Source: an uncultured Paenibacillaceae bacterium
GTDB lineage: Bacteria; Bacillota; Bacilli; Aneurinibacillales; Aneurinibacillaceae
Direction: 5' to 3'
Assembly: GCA_946478845.1 (NCBI GenBank)
Contig: CAMLDI010000040.1
Location: 1-22,586 of the forward strand
Length of the DNA: 22,586 nt
Positions 1-7,752 of the stretch are shown here, in pieces. Both the position numbers and the translations under genes were made by a program. The notes beneath the pieces were generated by a model, which worked only from the letters and a program-made list of their open reading frames with translations, was not told the DNA's origin and did no database searches. Position 1 is the stretch's first letter. Every line of letters starts with the position of its first letter.

Positions 1-941
1 AACTGGTCGCCAATATATTGATTTAATAGTCCAATGACTTGACCGATGATTCGTGCTGATTTAATATATTCCTTGATTTCTTGCTTTTTATGTAAATTAC
101 GAGCTGTATTGATAATATTGTCATCGTAAAAGTCTTCGTCAACACTATGTATTCTATCGTTTTTCCATATCCTGAGAACATCTTGTTTAGTGGATAACTC
201 TTTCCATTCTTCTTCAAATTTTCTCCGTTCCTCTTGAGACAAAGGTTGGAGTTCCCTATTTTTTTTATAGATTAATCCAATTTTTTTAGGTGGAATTTCT
301 CCAGTATGTAAAGGGGAGTAATCAATATCTGGAATATGAAATTGATTTTTATATTTTGTTGTTGTATCCATTAAAATAATATTGTTTGGTTTTTCCCTCA
401 GTAAATATAAAACAAATCTTACAGCAGTTTGTTCGTGAGAGTTATCCCCGTACCAAATAATAATTGGTACATTTTTTGGAATGTCTTTAACCTTGAAGAG
501 TGTATTACTAAAATCATTTTGGTATTTTTCTAAATATTCTTCATCTAAATTAATATGATTTTTTAACCACTTGTATCTTTGAGTAATACCAATTTTCTCA
601 TGCAGTTTCCAAACTGGTCCAAAAGAAAACAGGTCTTGAAAGGAGATCACTTTTTCCTCCTCTATTAGTTCCATATCCTGTAAGGCAATTTTCAAACTCC
701 CTGATGTTGAATCACCGAATACAATATGTACAATCTTATAGCTGCCTTCATTTTCATTAGTGGCTTGGTTAAATTTATAATTAAGAAAAGCCTCACATAT
801 TTTTTTAAGGTCTTTGATTAATTGTTCCTCTGAATATTTTGTTTCTTCAACCATATTAATTCTTAATAAAATTTGAAATAAAAGTGATTTCACTTCATCT
901 TCATTAGAACTTCTGACTAACTCTTTTAACTCATTAATCAA
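1..941 (-). CDS. DUF1835-domain protein, 3' end cut by window edge
   Basis: The open frame runs off the left edge, giving about 313 residues. I chose a TTG start at 941 because an AAGGGGAGG ribosome binding site lies nine bases upstream. A helical N-terminal stretch of about 65 residues precedes the motif VHIVFGDSTSGSLKIAL (about 71-87), which is the hallmark of DUF1835. The middle carries an IIIWYGDNSHEQTA segment and the C-terminal part (about 225 on) looks like the accompanying DUF3658 region, with an RIWKNDRIHSVDEDFYDD stretch. Function of these domains is not established. No operon partner is visible because the gene faces the window edge. Family assignment is from motif recognition, not a search. 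Confidence 0.8.
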   Translation of the reverse strand, partial: MINELKELVRSSNEDEVKSLLFQILLRINMVEETKYSEEQLIKDLKKICEAFLNYKFNQATNENEGSYKIVHIVFGDSTSGSLKIALQDMELIEEEKVISFQDLFSFGPVWKLHEKIGITQRYKWLKNHINLDEEYLEKYQNDFSNTLFKVKDIPKNVPIIIWYGDNSHEQTAVRFVLYLLREKPNNIILMDTTTKYKNQFHIPDIDYSPLHTGEIPPKKIGLIYKKNRELQPLSQEERRKFEEEWKELSTKQDVLRIWKNDRIHSVDEDFYDDNIINTARNLHKKQEIKEYIKSARIIGQVIGLLNQYIGDQ

Positions 942-1080
942 TTTAGTCAGCCTCCCCTTTGTTGAATAACATTAATATAAAATCCTAAAATTTATTTATT
1001 TTTCACCAAACATAATACTATTAACCTGACTCTTTAGTGAAAAAACGTTCTTTCCGTTTTTTGTAATTTATAAATAATAA

Positions 1081-1499
1081 GCTAGCGTAAATGGGGTACG
1101 GACGGAAACCAAAATAAATGAAATAGAGTGGGCAAAGGTTAAGTCTAAGGGTACCTTACAGCAATTGGCATTACTATTTTAATCAAAACCGTACAGAAGC
1201 TTGGGTTTTTTATGCGTATTGTCGATATTCCGGAAGTGATTGTCATACATATTGCCAAAAAGGCACACTTGCCTTTGCCTACTAAAGAAGAGTGGAAAAC
1301 GTATAGTGAAACGAGAACTGCCAAACGCCACTTCCGTTTTGTTAGGGATTATCTTCAGCTTCGACCATTTGATTATGAGGCACATCAAATTGTAACCGAT
1401 ACAATGAATAAACTAGCATTTAGCAAAGTGAACACTGTTATTTGTCTCGACAAATTAATCCTTTTACCATTAATAAAACGTTTACATTTATTTAATTAA
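1081..1499 (+). pseudogene. Tn3-family transposase N-terminal remnant
   Basis: Two adjoining frames together give a recognisable DUF4158-like N-terminal segment of a Tn3-family transposase. The first frame (1081-1179) ends EWAKVKSKGTLQQLALLF and hits a stop at 1180. The second frame (open from 1149) continues IKTVQKLGFF, then DIPEVIVIHIAKKAHLPLP and RTAKRHFRFVRDYLQLRP to about 1425. In intact relatives these are one continuous stretch (resembling LLLTLKTLQRLGYF...DIP..I..HIA and a T..RH...IR..LG segment), so a frameshift lies near 1175-1182. The rest of the roughly 1000-residue transposase, including the DDE catalytic domain, is absent, and the last 25 codons look unrelated. The fragment is non-functional and marks an old insertion beside the aromatic gene island. 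Confidence 0.7.
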
Positions 1500-1502
1500 T
1501 AA

Positions 1503-1536
1503 AGTGACCATGGAAACTAGTAATAATACCGTCACT
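1503..1536 (-). terminator. possible weak terminator after the aromatic regulator
   Basis: AGTGAC and GTCACT arms flank a 22-base loop just past the stop of the regulator gene, followed on the minus strand by TTTATT. The stem is short and the loop long, so this is only a candidate. Confidence 0.25.
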
Positions 1537-1539
1537 CAT

Positions 1540-3438
1540 CTAATTAAGTTTCAATTCCCCTATAGCTATCATTGATTCCAGTATAAGGTAAACTTGATGA
1601 GCATCCGCAGGATTGCGAAGGTCTTTTCCAATGGTGCGTTCTATTTTTTGGATTCTATAGGTTAATCCGCCCATGGATAAAGAGAGTTCCTTCATCGTTT
1701 TTTCCAGTTTTCCTCCATTAGATAAGAATACATAAAGGGTTTTAATGAGATCTAAATTTTTTGGACCCTCGTGATTATAAATCGGACCCAATATTTGTTT
1801 AGCTACCATTTTGATACCATTGACGTTTTTGTAATTAATTAATACTCCGAAAATTCCTAATGATTCAAACATAACGATTTTCTGATTTAAAGTCATTCTC
1901 TGTGCTAACACCGCTTCATCGTAATACTGCGATGCCACTTCTATTTGATCGCCTAGCGTGCTAATCCCGACTTTAAATTGACATGTTTTAAATATTTTTT
2001 CTAAATAGGACACAAACTGAACCATTAATTTAGATATGTCTTTCTGGTCAGAATCGTTTGTAATAAGTATAACAATGTTCCCCTCACGCTGGCCAATTAA
2101 AACATTTCGCTTATAATCGTTGAAAAATAAAAAGGCCTTACTTAAGATTTGTTCGTGATGTGATAATTCATTGTCCATCTTAATCTTTTTATAATTATAA
2201 CCTATCACTACAATATAAAATGACTTGCCAAGATCTAGATTGACATATTTTCCTCGATTAAAAATTTCTTTACTTGATAAAAATTGTCCATTTAACAACT
2301 GTTCTAAGAAATTCCCCTTCATTCTCTCAAAGGCTTCGAAGTGTGTCATCTCATTTAATAGCAATAAAGAAATAGCATTCGCAACCCTCTCAAGGATCAT
2401 AAAATTATCTATTGTACATTGATTTCGGCCTTGAATATAGATAAATGTGCAGTATCCGATAATCTTTTTTTGTACAATAATCGGTGCAATAAGACGCTCA
2501 TGCTGGTCCATACTTATGATATTATTTTTTAGCATAGAAACTAATTTATAGCTATTTTCTTTAAATAAGGAATTTAGATTTTTATTTTTATCCAAATAGT
2601 AATTATAGTCCATTTCCAAATTGCAAAATTCTTCTTCTTTCAAGCCCGAATATACGGATGTGCGAAAGTTCAAATCATGAATAATGACCGGTATATCGAC
2701 AATTTCATAAACTGTATCAGCGATAGACTGCAGGTCGTTCCCATTAATTACTTCTTCCGTTAATCTTTTGTGGATATTAGAAACTTTAGTAATGTAATTG
2801 TGCTGTTCTAGCAGCTGTTCGTAAGTATATTCAAGCTCTTTTACGATTGGGGTTTCATAATAATATTGCAGCTCATCCTGGATATCATCCTTCCATTCTT
2901 TCTGTGACTTCAGGACCCATTTGCATTCGCTATCACCCATTCCAACACATGAGATTTCCTTTGCTATGACAGGATGATTGCATACGGTCGATAGATAACC
3001 GTTTAGGTAACCAACATTCGTATAACATACCGGTGTTTCCGATACACCCAGGCGTTTGATATGTTCTTCTGATTCATAAGAACCGATCCATGTTCCTTCC
3101 CCTATTACGGATTTCACTTCTTCTATGTTAGATTCAAATTCAAAATCCGCCTTATATAGGATTTTCCGTATATAGCCATTCTGTTGATGAAGGACTGGCC
3201 CCATCATTAGCAATTCTTTGAGAGAAGACCCCTTGGCCATCTCCTTTTTCGCATCACTGACTCCCATATCCCAGCCGTAACGAACCAAAAAGCCCTTCAT
3301 TCGATTTATCCCAATATTTTTGATAAGCCCTTCCCTAAGGATTCCAAAAGCGGAGGAATAAACAGATATCATACGATCTTGCTGAATAATTTCATTACTC
3401 CCCGATTGATCCAATACATTAACATTCAGGTTGATCAT
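1540..3438 (-). CDS. XylR_N/V4R aromatic sensor with PucR-type HTH
   Basis: A 632-residue transcription regulator, probably an activator responding to an aromatic compound. Residues about 22-110 match the XylR_N fold (FGILREGLIKNIG...GFLVRYGWDMGVSDA). Residues about 115-180 are a V4R effector domain with GYLNGYLS, PVIAKEISC and GMGDSECKW. A charged, probably coiled-coil linker (about 185-232) leads into a GAF-like region (about 235-360). The C-terminus (about 565-625) is the PucR-family HTH_30 helix-turn-helix (GKLEKTMKELSLSMGGLTYRIQKIE). There is no AAA+ sigma-54 domain, so it is not a classical XylR/DmpR enhancer-binding protein and should act on ordinary sigma-A promoters. It diverges from the hydrolase-dioxygenase-ferredoxin operon, its likely target. 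The AAAGGG upstream of the ATG is unusually close, but an in-frame stop just before excludes a longer form. Confidence 0.88.
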   Translation of the reverse strand: MINLNVNVLDQSGSNEIIQQDRMISVYSSAFGILREGLIKNIGINRMKGFLVRYGWDMGVSDAKKEMAKGSSLKELLMMGPVLHQQNGYIRKILYKADFEFESNIEEVKSVIGEGTWIGSYESEEHIKRLGVSETPVCYTNVGYLNGYLSTVCNHPVIAKEISCVGMGDSECKWVLKSQKEWKDDIQDELQYYYETPIVKELEYTYEQLLEQHNYITKVSNIHKRLTEEVINGNDLQSIADTVYEIVDIPVIIHDLNFRTSVYSGLKEEEFCNLEMDYNYYLDKNKNLNSLFKENSYKLVSMLKNNIISMDQHERLIAPIIVQKKIIGYCTFIYIQGRNQCTIDNFMILERVANAISLLLLNEMTHFEAFERMKGNFLEQLLNGQFLSSKEIFNRGKYVNLDLGKSFYIVVIGYNYKKIKMDNELSHHEQILSKAFLFFNDYKRNVLIGQREGNIVILITNDSDQKDISKLMVQFVSYLEKIFKTCQFKVGISTLGDQIEVASQYYDEAVLAQRMTLNQKIVMFESLGIFGVLINYKNVNGIKMVAKQILGPIYNHEGPKNLDLIKTLYVFLSNGGKLEKTMKELSLSMGGLTYRIQKIERTIGKDLRNPADAHQVYLILESMIAIGELKLN

Positions 3439-3504
3439 ACCCTTTCGTTAATTATTCTCAATATCGCTCTATAAATTTTCTGAATTATTGAATTTTATAA
3501 AAAA

Positions 3505-3520
3505 TTCTAACATGTTAGAA
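3505..3520. promoter_or_regulatory. perfect 16-bp palindrome in divergent promoter region
   Basis: TTCTAACATGTTAGAA is fully self-complementary and lies 67 bases upstream of the regulator start, in the shared upstream region. This is typical of a dimer-binding operator, possibly for autoregulation. The binding protein is unknown. Confidence 0.45.
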
Positions 3521-3588
3521 GGGCCCCGTCAATAGAACTGCAGGGTGAACCTTGACTCCTAATGACCATAAAAAATCACTGATAGGAA

Positions 3589-3641
3589 AGGTATTTTCAG
3601 AGACTTTTCATCTAGTTCTTTGATCTTGAAATACCTATAAT
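3589..3641 (+). promoter_or_regulatory. putative activator-dependent promoter of catechol operon
   Basis: A perfect -10 box TATAAT lies at 3636-3641, with no good -35 box 16-18 bases upstream, as expected for an activator-dependent promoter. An inverted repeat AGGTATTT (3589-3596) / AAATACCT (3629-3636) brackets the -35 region, its right arm touching the -10 box. This is a candidate site for the divergent XylR_N/PucR regulator. The -10 box is seen; its use is inferred. Confidence 0.45.
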
Positions 3642-3657
3642 TCAATTACAGAAACGG

Positions 3658-3672
3658 TTTAAAGCGCTATCA
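3658..3672 (+). promoter_or_regulatory. cre-like site (CcpA) before hydrolase
   Basis: TTTAAAGCGCTATCA matches the catabolite-responsive element consensus WTGNAANCGNWNNCW with one mismatch. It lies just downstream of the putative start point, a location typical of carbon catabolite repression. A 10-bp palindrome AAACCGGTTT follows at 3680-3689, with a related AAACGGTTT at 3652-3660. Confidence 0.4.
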
Positions 3673-3725
3673 GTTATCTAAACCGGTTTGATTAACTTTT
3701 ATCAGCAGGAGGAGGGAAAAGGTAA

Positions 3726-4565
3726 GTGACAACTATTTTAACTAAGAAAATTCAGACAGGAGATTATGAAACTTTCCTTTGTGAAGGTAGCGGAAATCAT
3801 AGGGAAACTGTCATATTTCTACATGGGGGTGGCCCAGGAGCAACCGCACTGTCGAATTGGAAGGATATTTTACCACTTTTTAGTCAGTACTACCATGTAC
3901 TTGCCCCGGATATTCAAGGGTTTGGTAGCACGGACCATCCGGCAGACCCGCCAAAAGATATGTTGGGATGGATGCGCCTACGGGTAGACCAAATATTATC
4001 GATAATGGATGGAATGGGTGTTGATAAAGCCCATTTGGTGGGGAATTCCATGGGAGGGGCTCTCGCACTCAATCTTGTGATGAGTGCGCATGAACGGTTC
4101 GAACGAGTAATCTTGATGGGCAGTGCGGGCGGACATGCCGAGCCGACACCCGAACTTTACAGAATGGCAAATATTTATAAAGATCCCAGCATGATTGCAC
4201 TTGAAAATCTATTTCGATGGTTTGTATACGATGAAAGTGTCCTTGGTGACAATCTGAAAGAAATCATTCGCGAACGTTACCAGGATATGATGCGTCCTGA
4301 AGTTCGAAGATCTTATGTATCCATGTTTGGCACCCCACCAAATATGACTATACCACCTTCGGCTCTCAAACGAATGGATAAACCGTTTTTCCTAATTCAT
4401 GGACGGGATGACCGTTTTGTACCTGTAGAAGCCAGCATTGGAATGTTAAGACATTTGCCGAATGCTCAACTGCATGTTTTTGATCGTTGCGGACATTGGG
4501 TGCAGGTAGAACGAAAAGAACAGTTTGTGAAGCTCGTATTGGATTTCTTAAGAGGAGAGTTATAG
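3726..4565 (+). CDS. meta-cleavage product hydrolase (alpha/beta fold)
   Basis: A 279-residue C-C bond hydrolase that should cleave the ring-fission product of a catechol to a dienoate and a carboxylic acid. It carries the oxyanion-loop motif HGGGPGAT (33-40), typical of BphD/DmpD/HsaD-type enzymes. The nucleophile elbow GNSMGG gives Ser108, the acid is probably Asp228 in GRDDRFVP, and the base is His257 in CGHWVQVE. Length fits the family. The GTG start at 3726 has an AGGAGGAGGG site nine bases upstream. It is the first gene of an operon with the dioxygenase (45-base gap) and ferredoxin. A hydrolase rather than a dehydrogenase branch suggests a 3-substituted catechol giving a ketone-type fission product. 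The exact substrate cannot be read from sequence. Confidence 0.9.
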   Translation: MTTILTKKIQTGDYETFLCEGSGNHRETVIFLHGGGPGATALSNWKDILPLFSQYYHVLAPDIQGFGSTDHPADPPKDMLGWMRLRVDQILSIMDGMGVDKAHLVGNSMGGALALNLVMSAHERFERVILMGSAGGHAEPTPELYRMANIYKDPSMIALENLFRWFVYDESVLGDNLKEIIRERYQDMMRPEVRRSYVSMFGTPPNMTIPPSALKRMDKPFFLIHGRDDRFVPVEASIGMLRHLPNAQLHVFDRCGHWVQVERKEQFVKLVLDFLRGEL

Positions 4566-4610
4566 ACATTTTAAAAACTTTAAATAAAAGAAGAAAAGGG
4601 TGTTTGAGCA

Positions 4611-5528
4611 ATGTCAATCATGAGAATTGGCAGGGTTGAACTGCGCGTGATGGAATTGGATAAGGCTACAGATTACTACACTAATATCCTTGGCCTGGAG
4701 GAAGTCGGACGAAGTGAAGGCAGGGTTTACCTTAAAGCTTGGGATGAATATGATCATCACAGCTTAGTATTGTTGGAAGCGGATTCAGCCGGTTTGGAAA
4801 CGATGGGGTTCAAGGTGGAAAGCAATGAGGAGCTGGATAAATACGAAAAGAAAATTCACCAATTTGGATTAACGCTGCAAAGAATATCTAAAGGAACTAG
4901 AATTGCAGAAGGACAAGCTATTCGCTTTGAATTGCCGACTGGCCATCTATGCGAGCTTTATCATGATATCGAGCAACTAGGAAGCAAGGTGGGCAGAAAA
5001 AATCCACATCCATGGCCGGAAAATTTGCGCGGGATCTCACCGCATAGAATGGATCATATTGCGATAACCGGAGAGGATGTAAATAATGCAACGCGGTTCT
5101 TTGTCGATGTGCTTGGTTTCGGGCAAAGCGAAAGAATCGTAGTAGAGAACGGAGAAATGGAATTAGCAAGTTTCCTGTTCGCCAGACACGGTGGCAAAGC
5201 GCACGATTTGGCGTTTATCAAAGGCCAGGATAAAAAAATTCACCATGTCGGTTTCCATGTAGATTCATGGGATGCCGTGTTAAGGGCGGCAGATATTATT
5301 TCGAGAAATAATGTACCTAGTGCTTTAGCGCCTCAGCGTCATGGCATTACCAGAGGCTTAACCACCTATTTCTATGATCCGTCAGGAAATTGCAACGAAG
5401 CATTTACAAACGGATATATCACATATCCTGATTTTCCGACTATTACCTGGACGCAAGATCAGTTGCCGAAAGGTCTCTTGTATCATAGCAGCCAAATCAA
5501 TGACGAATTTAACAATGCGGTAACATGA
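4611..5528 (+). CDS. catechol 2,3-dioxygenase (extradiol, VOC fold)
   Basis: A 305-residue Fe(II) extradiol dioxygenase, close in length to XylE (307). Two vicinal-oxygen-chelate domains are visible: a non-catalytic N-terminal one (about 6-130) and a catalytic C-terminal one (about 144-275). The iron ligands are read as His149 (RMDHIAI), His212 (IHHVGFH) and Glu263 (NCNEAF). The second-sphere residues corresponding to XylE His199, His246 and Tyr255 are His198, His244 and Tyr253. All catalytic residues are therefore present. It opens a catechol ring next to the hydroxyls, making the substrate of the upstream hydrolase. Its stop overlaps the ferredoxin start (ATGA). The ring substituent accepted is unknown. 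Confidence 0.93.
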   Translation: MSIMRIGRVELRVMELDKATDYYTNILGLEEVGRSEGRVYLKAWDEYDHHSLVLLEADSAGLETMGFKVESNEELDKYEKKIHQFGLTLQRISKGTRIAEGQAIRFELPTGHLCELYHDIEQLGSKVGRKNPHPWPENLRGISPHRMDHIAITGEDVNNATRFFVDVLGFGQSERIVVENGEMELASFLFARHGGKAHDLAFIKGQDKKIHHVGFHVDSWDAVLRAADIISRNNVPSALAPQRHGITRGLTTYFYDPSGNCNEAFTNGYITYPDFPTITWTQDQLPKGLLYHSSQINDEFNNAVT

Positions 5529-5818
5529 TGCACCAAATCACTGTGCAATATTTGGAAAATATGGAGTATATCTGTAGCGAGGAACAAGACATTTTGGGGG
5601 CGGCCACTCGTTCCTTAGTGCGGATTCCTTCGGCTTGTCGGGGTGGCGGATGCGGCTTATGCAAAATTAAGGTGATCGAAGGTCAATTTGAACGGGGTAA
5701 ATGTTCGAAAAACGCATTAAATGATGAAGAGAGAAATAAAAACTATAGTCTGGCCTGCAAAACTTATCCAAAGAGCGATATGGTCATCGCCATCGAATCT
5801 AAAATGAAAAGTAAGTAA
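5525..5818 (+). CDS. XylT-like [2Fe-2S] plant-type ferredoxin
   Basis: A 97-residue plant-type ferredoxin. The cluster ligands are Cys38, Cys43, Cys46 (CX4CX2C in ACRGGGCGLC) and Cys78 (LACKTYP). In aromatic operons XylT-type ferredoxins reduce the oxidised, inactive iron of catechol 2,3-dioxygenase and so rescue it from substrate inactivation. The start overlaps the dioxygenase stop by four bases, implying translational coupling. A second in-frame ATG at 5528 is also possible. Here it follows the dioxygenase, whereas in Pseudomonas xylT precedes xylE. It is the last gene of the operon; the intrinsic terminator is more than 230 bases away because of an intervening element. Confidence 0.9.
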   Translation: MMHQITVQYLENMEYICSEEQDILGAATRSLVRIPSACRGGGCGLCKIKVIEGQFERGKCSKNALNDEERNKNYSLACKTYPKSDMVIAIESKMKSK

Positions 5819-5830
5819 AAAGGTGTTTGA

Positions 5831-6048
5831 TGAAAATAATGTTTTAGACTGATCCGATAAAAAAATCAGCGGTGGACTAGGACGAGAAAATAAAGTCTTA
5901 GACTACCGCTGTTGTGTCTGCCGTTATTTTTTGAGGTTTTCTTTCATTAGAGAGACAATCTTTTCTTCATCCCCCCTCGAAATCTGTTCCAGTTGATTAA
6001 TAATAAGTTCCTAGTACTTTATTTTTCAAGTCTAAAACATTATTTTCA
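5831..6048. mobile_element. 218-bp MITE-like element with perfect 20-bp inverted repeats
   Basis: Identical 20-bp arms face each other at 5831-5850 (TGAAAATAATGTTTTAGACT) and 6029-6048. The interior has a second imperfect hairpin (about 5868-5910; AGCGGT...ACCGCT) and, on the minus strand, a short coding-like tail that ends ...EKIVSLMKENLKK before a stop, cut off upstream by a stop. No transposase fits in 218 bp, so this is either a miniature inverted-repeat element or a deletion remnant. I could not find a convincing target-site duplication. It sits between the ferredoxin gene and the terminator, so it may have inserted there. Confidence 0.6.
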
Positions 6049-6054
6049 GTGAAC

Positions 6055-6101
6055 AAAAGGGATTCAACCACAGTACCATGTGGTAATCCCCTTCTTTTTT
6101 T
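6055..6101 (+). terminator. intrinsic terminator of the catechol operon
   Basis: GGGATT / AATCCC and ACCACA / TGTGGT arms form one long stem with single-base bulges around a six-base loop, followed by CTTCTTTTTTT. It is the first good plus-strand terminator after the ferredoxin gene. Confidence 0.75.
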
Positions 6102-6224
6102 GACCTTTCGATTTACATCGGTTCTAAAATAGACTAGAACCAGGACAACTACTAAAACAACATTTCCGAGTAGTTAATTATTAACCGAAAGTCTCTGCCA
6201 CTCTGAAATATTCAATGGCTATTC

Positions 6225-6468
6225 TCAGGTTTTAAGCCGTTTTCTTTTCTCTTGCTGATCCAATGACCATCCAAATCCGACAGTACCAATGACATTGCTG
6301 TCATCGTCAAAGACGGGATCTAATAGGAATACCGACTTTTCCGAGATCCAAAGTTTTTCCCGATTTATAATAAATGAGTTTGTGCAAATCACAAATGACA
6401 ATCATGACATCTTCAACTGCAAACATTTGCTCGAGTAACGGCCAAACTTTTGTTATGGATTTCGACAT
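6225..6468 (-). pseudogene. broken sensor-domain (chemotaxis/PAS-like) protein
   Basis: The start (ATG at 6468) has a good GAGGAG site and opens SKSITKVWPLLEQMFAVEDV followed by LIYYKSGKTLDLG. The frame then meets a stop, while a neighbouring frame continues DPVFDDDSNVIGTVGFGWSLDQQEK to a TGA at 6225. Joined, these resemble the N-terminal sensor domain of a family of small Firmicute PAS/chemotaxis-like proteins (LLEQMF...PGKTLDLG...I.D..GNVIGAV), but about 35-40 central residues are missing and the reading frame is shifted. It lies 41 bases downstream of the flavin monooxygenase on the same strand and may once have been its partner. Family recognition is from memory. Confidence 0.6.
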
Positions 6469-6509
6469 ATAAGCTCCTCGTATTCACTCGGTATTCCCTT
6501 TTACCCTAA

Positions 6510-7739
6510 TTAAACAAAGACTTTATTCGGGTCTAACCCGCAAAGCGTTCGACCGTAGGTTTCCATTTGGGATGAAGGCAAGATCGCCCCATGTACGTAC
6601 ATGGACCAAAAATCGCGGAATACCCTTTGCAGCGGGCTGTTATCGTAAATATAAGATCCCCCGCTGGCTCCTATCAGGATTTGGATAGCTTCCTTGCAAT
6701 ATTCTACTGCAATCCCCATATCTCCGTTGACTTTAACCCTAGACACAACATCCATGTATTTGCCACTTTTTGCACAAGACTCAAGTTCATCTGCCACGCG
6801 ATAAAAATGCATCGTAGCAGAATCGATTTTCAACGACGCTTCTGCCAACTGCAAATGAGTGACTGGCGCTTCAATTTGCTTGTCATATAACGTAAAAGCG
6901 ATTCTGCGATTTGGAAGCCTTTCCATGAATAAATCCATTGCCGCTCGTGCAAGTCCCAAGGACGGAGCTGACAATGACAGGTTTAATGCAGGAAAGAGCG
7001 CGGTATTGTATTCAGGCAGATGACGAAGATGCTTGGATTGAAAATTCCCGTTTTTCGCATCCGATAACGATATTACCCGGTGGTCCGGAATAAATACATC
7101 ACGCGCAATAATGCTATGGCTTGACGTACCCCGCATCCCCATGGTATACCAATCATCGAGAATCTCCAATTCTTGAAAAGGCAGCGTAACCAAGCCACCG
7201 TCTATGATGTTGCCCGCTTCATCGACAATCGGCATGCCCAAGTATGCCCACGTCGCATGAACGCTTCCAGAGCAAAAATGCCATACCCCGTCTTCAATGA
7301 GGTATCCCCCATCAACTCGCCGTACATTGATCTGTCTAGGCTCGAATACTCCGGCAAAAATAACATTCTTTCCAGATCCGTAAATTTCCTGATGGGTTTT
7401 CTCAGAAAACGATTGTGCGATCATTAATTCCCGAATATTGCACAGCGAATAAACCCAGCCAGTCGAACCACAGCCTCGAGTAATTTCTACAAGACACTCC
7501 AAATACGTTTTAATACCCGCTTGATGACCACCATACTTTTGGGGTCGAAGTATTTTGAAAAGCCCCTCGTTTTCCAATTCCTCCATTGTACTTTCAGGCA
7601 CTCTTCGAAGATCTTCAGTCTCCTTGGCCCTCTCACGCAATTTCGGAACAAATGATTTTGCTTTTTCTACCAGTTCTTTGTTTACTTCTAACACCTTCTG
7701 TTCCATCGGTCGATTTCCCCTTTTCGTCGATTTAAACAC
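6510..7739 (-). CDS. acyl-CoA dehydrogenase-fold flavin monooxygenase
   Basis: A 409-residue group D flavin monooxygenase (oxygenase component of a two-component system), resembling HsaA, the C2 subunit of 4-hydroxyphenylacetate hydroxylase and IacA. Features include the N-terminal helical domain with LRPQKYGGHQAG, the GCGSTGWVYSLCNIRE segment, a beta domain with DGVWHFCSGSVHATWAYLG and MGMRGTSSHSI, and a C-terminal helical domain ending in RVFRDFWSMYVHGAI. The catalytic Glu base of true acyl-CoA dehydrogenases is not recognisable, which fits hydroxylase chemistry. It would hydroxylate a phenol to a catechol using reduced flavin from a separate reductase, which is not in the window. The GTG at 7739 has an AAGGA site six bases upstream; ATG at 7706 is an alternative. 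A dehydrogenase role cannot be excluded. Confidence 0.8.
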   Translation of the reverse strand: MFKSTKRGNRPMEQKVLEVNKELVEKAKSFVPKLRERAKETEDLRRVPESTMEELENEGLFKILRPQKYGGHQAGIKTYLECLVEITRGCGSTGWVYSLCNIRELMIAQSFSEKTHQEIYGSGKNVIFAGVFEPRQINVRRVDGGYLIEDGVWHFCSGSVHATWAYLGMPIVDEAGNIIDGGLVTLPFQELEILDDWYTMGMRGTSSHSIIARDVFIPDHRVISLSDAKNGNFQSKHLRHLPEYNTALFPALNLSLSAPSLGLARAAMDLFMERLPNRRIAFTLYDKQIEAPVTHLQLAEASLKIDSATMHFYRVADELESCAKSGKYMDVVSRVKVNGDMGIAVEYCKEAIQILIGASGGSYIYDNSPLQRVFRDFWSMYVHGAILPSSQMETYGRTLCGLDPNKVFV

Positions 7740-7752
7740 ATTTAATCCTTTT

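Noticed and set aside
3726..5818. Sigma-54 promoter for the catechol operon because of the XylR_N-type regulator
   Set aside because: No -24/-12 GG-N10-GC element was seen upstream, and the regulator lacks the AAA+ domain.
5868..5910. Internal hairpin as the terminator of the catechol operon
   Set aside because: It is imperfect and not followed closely by a T-run; the hairpin at 6055-6101 is a much better terminator.
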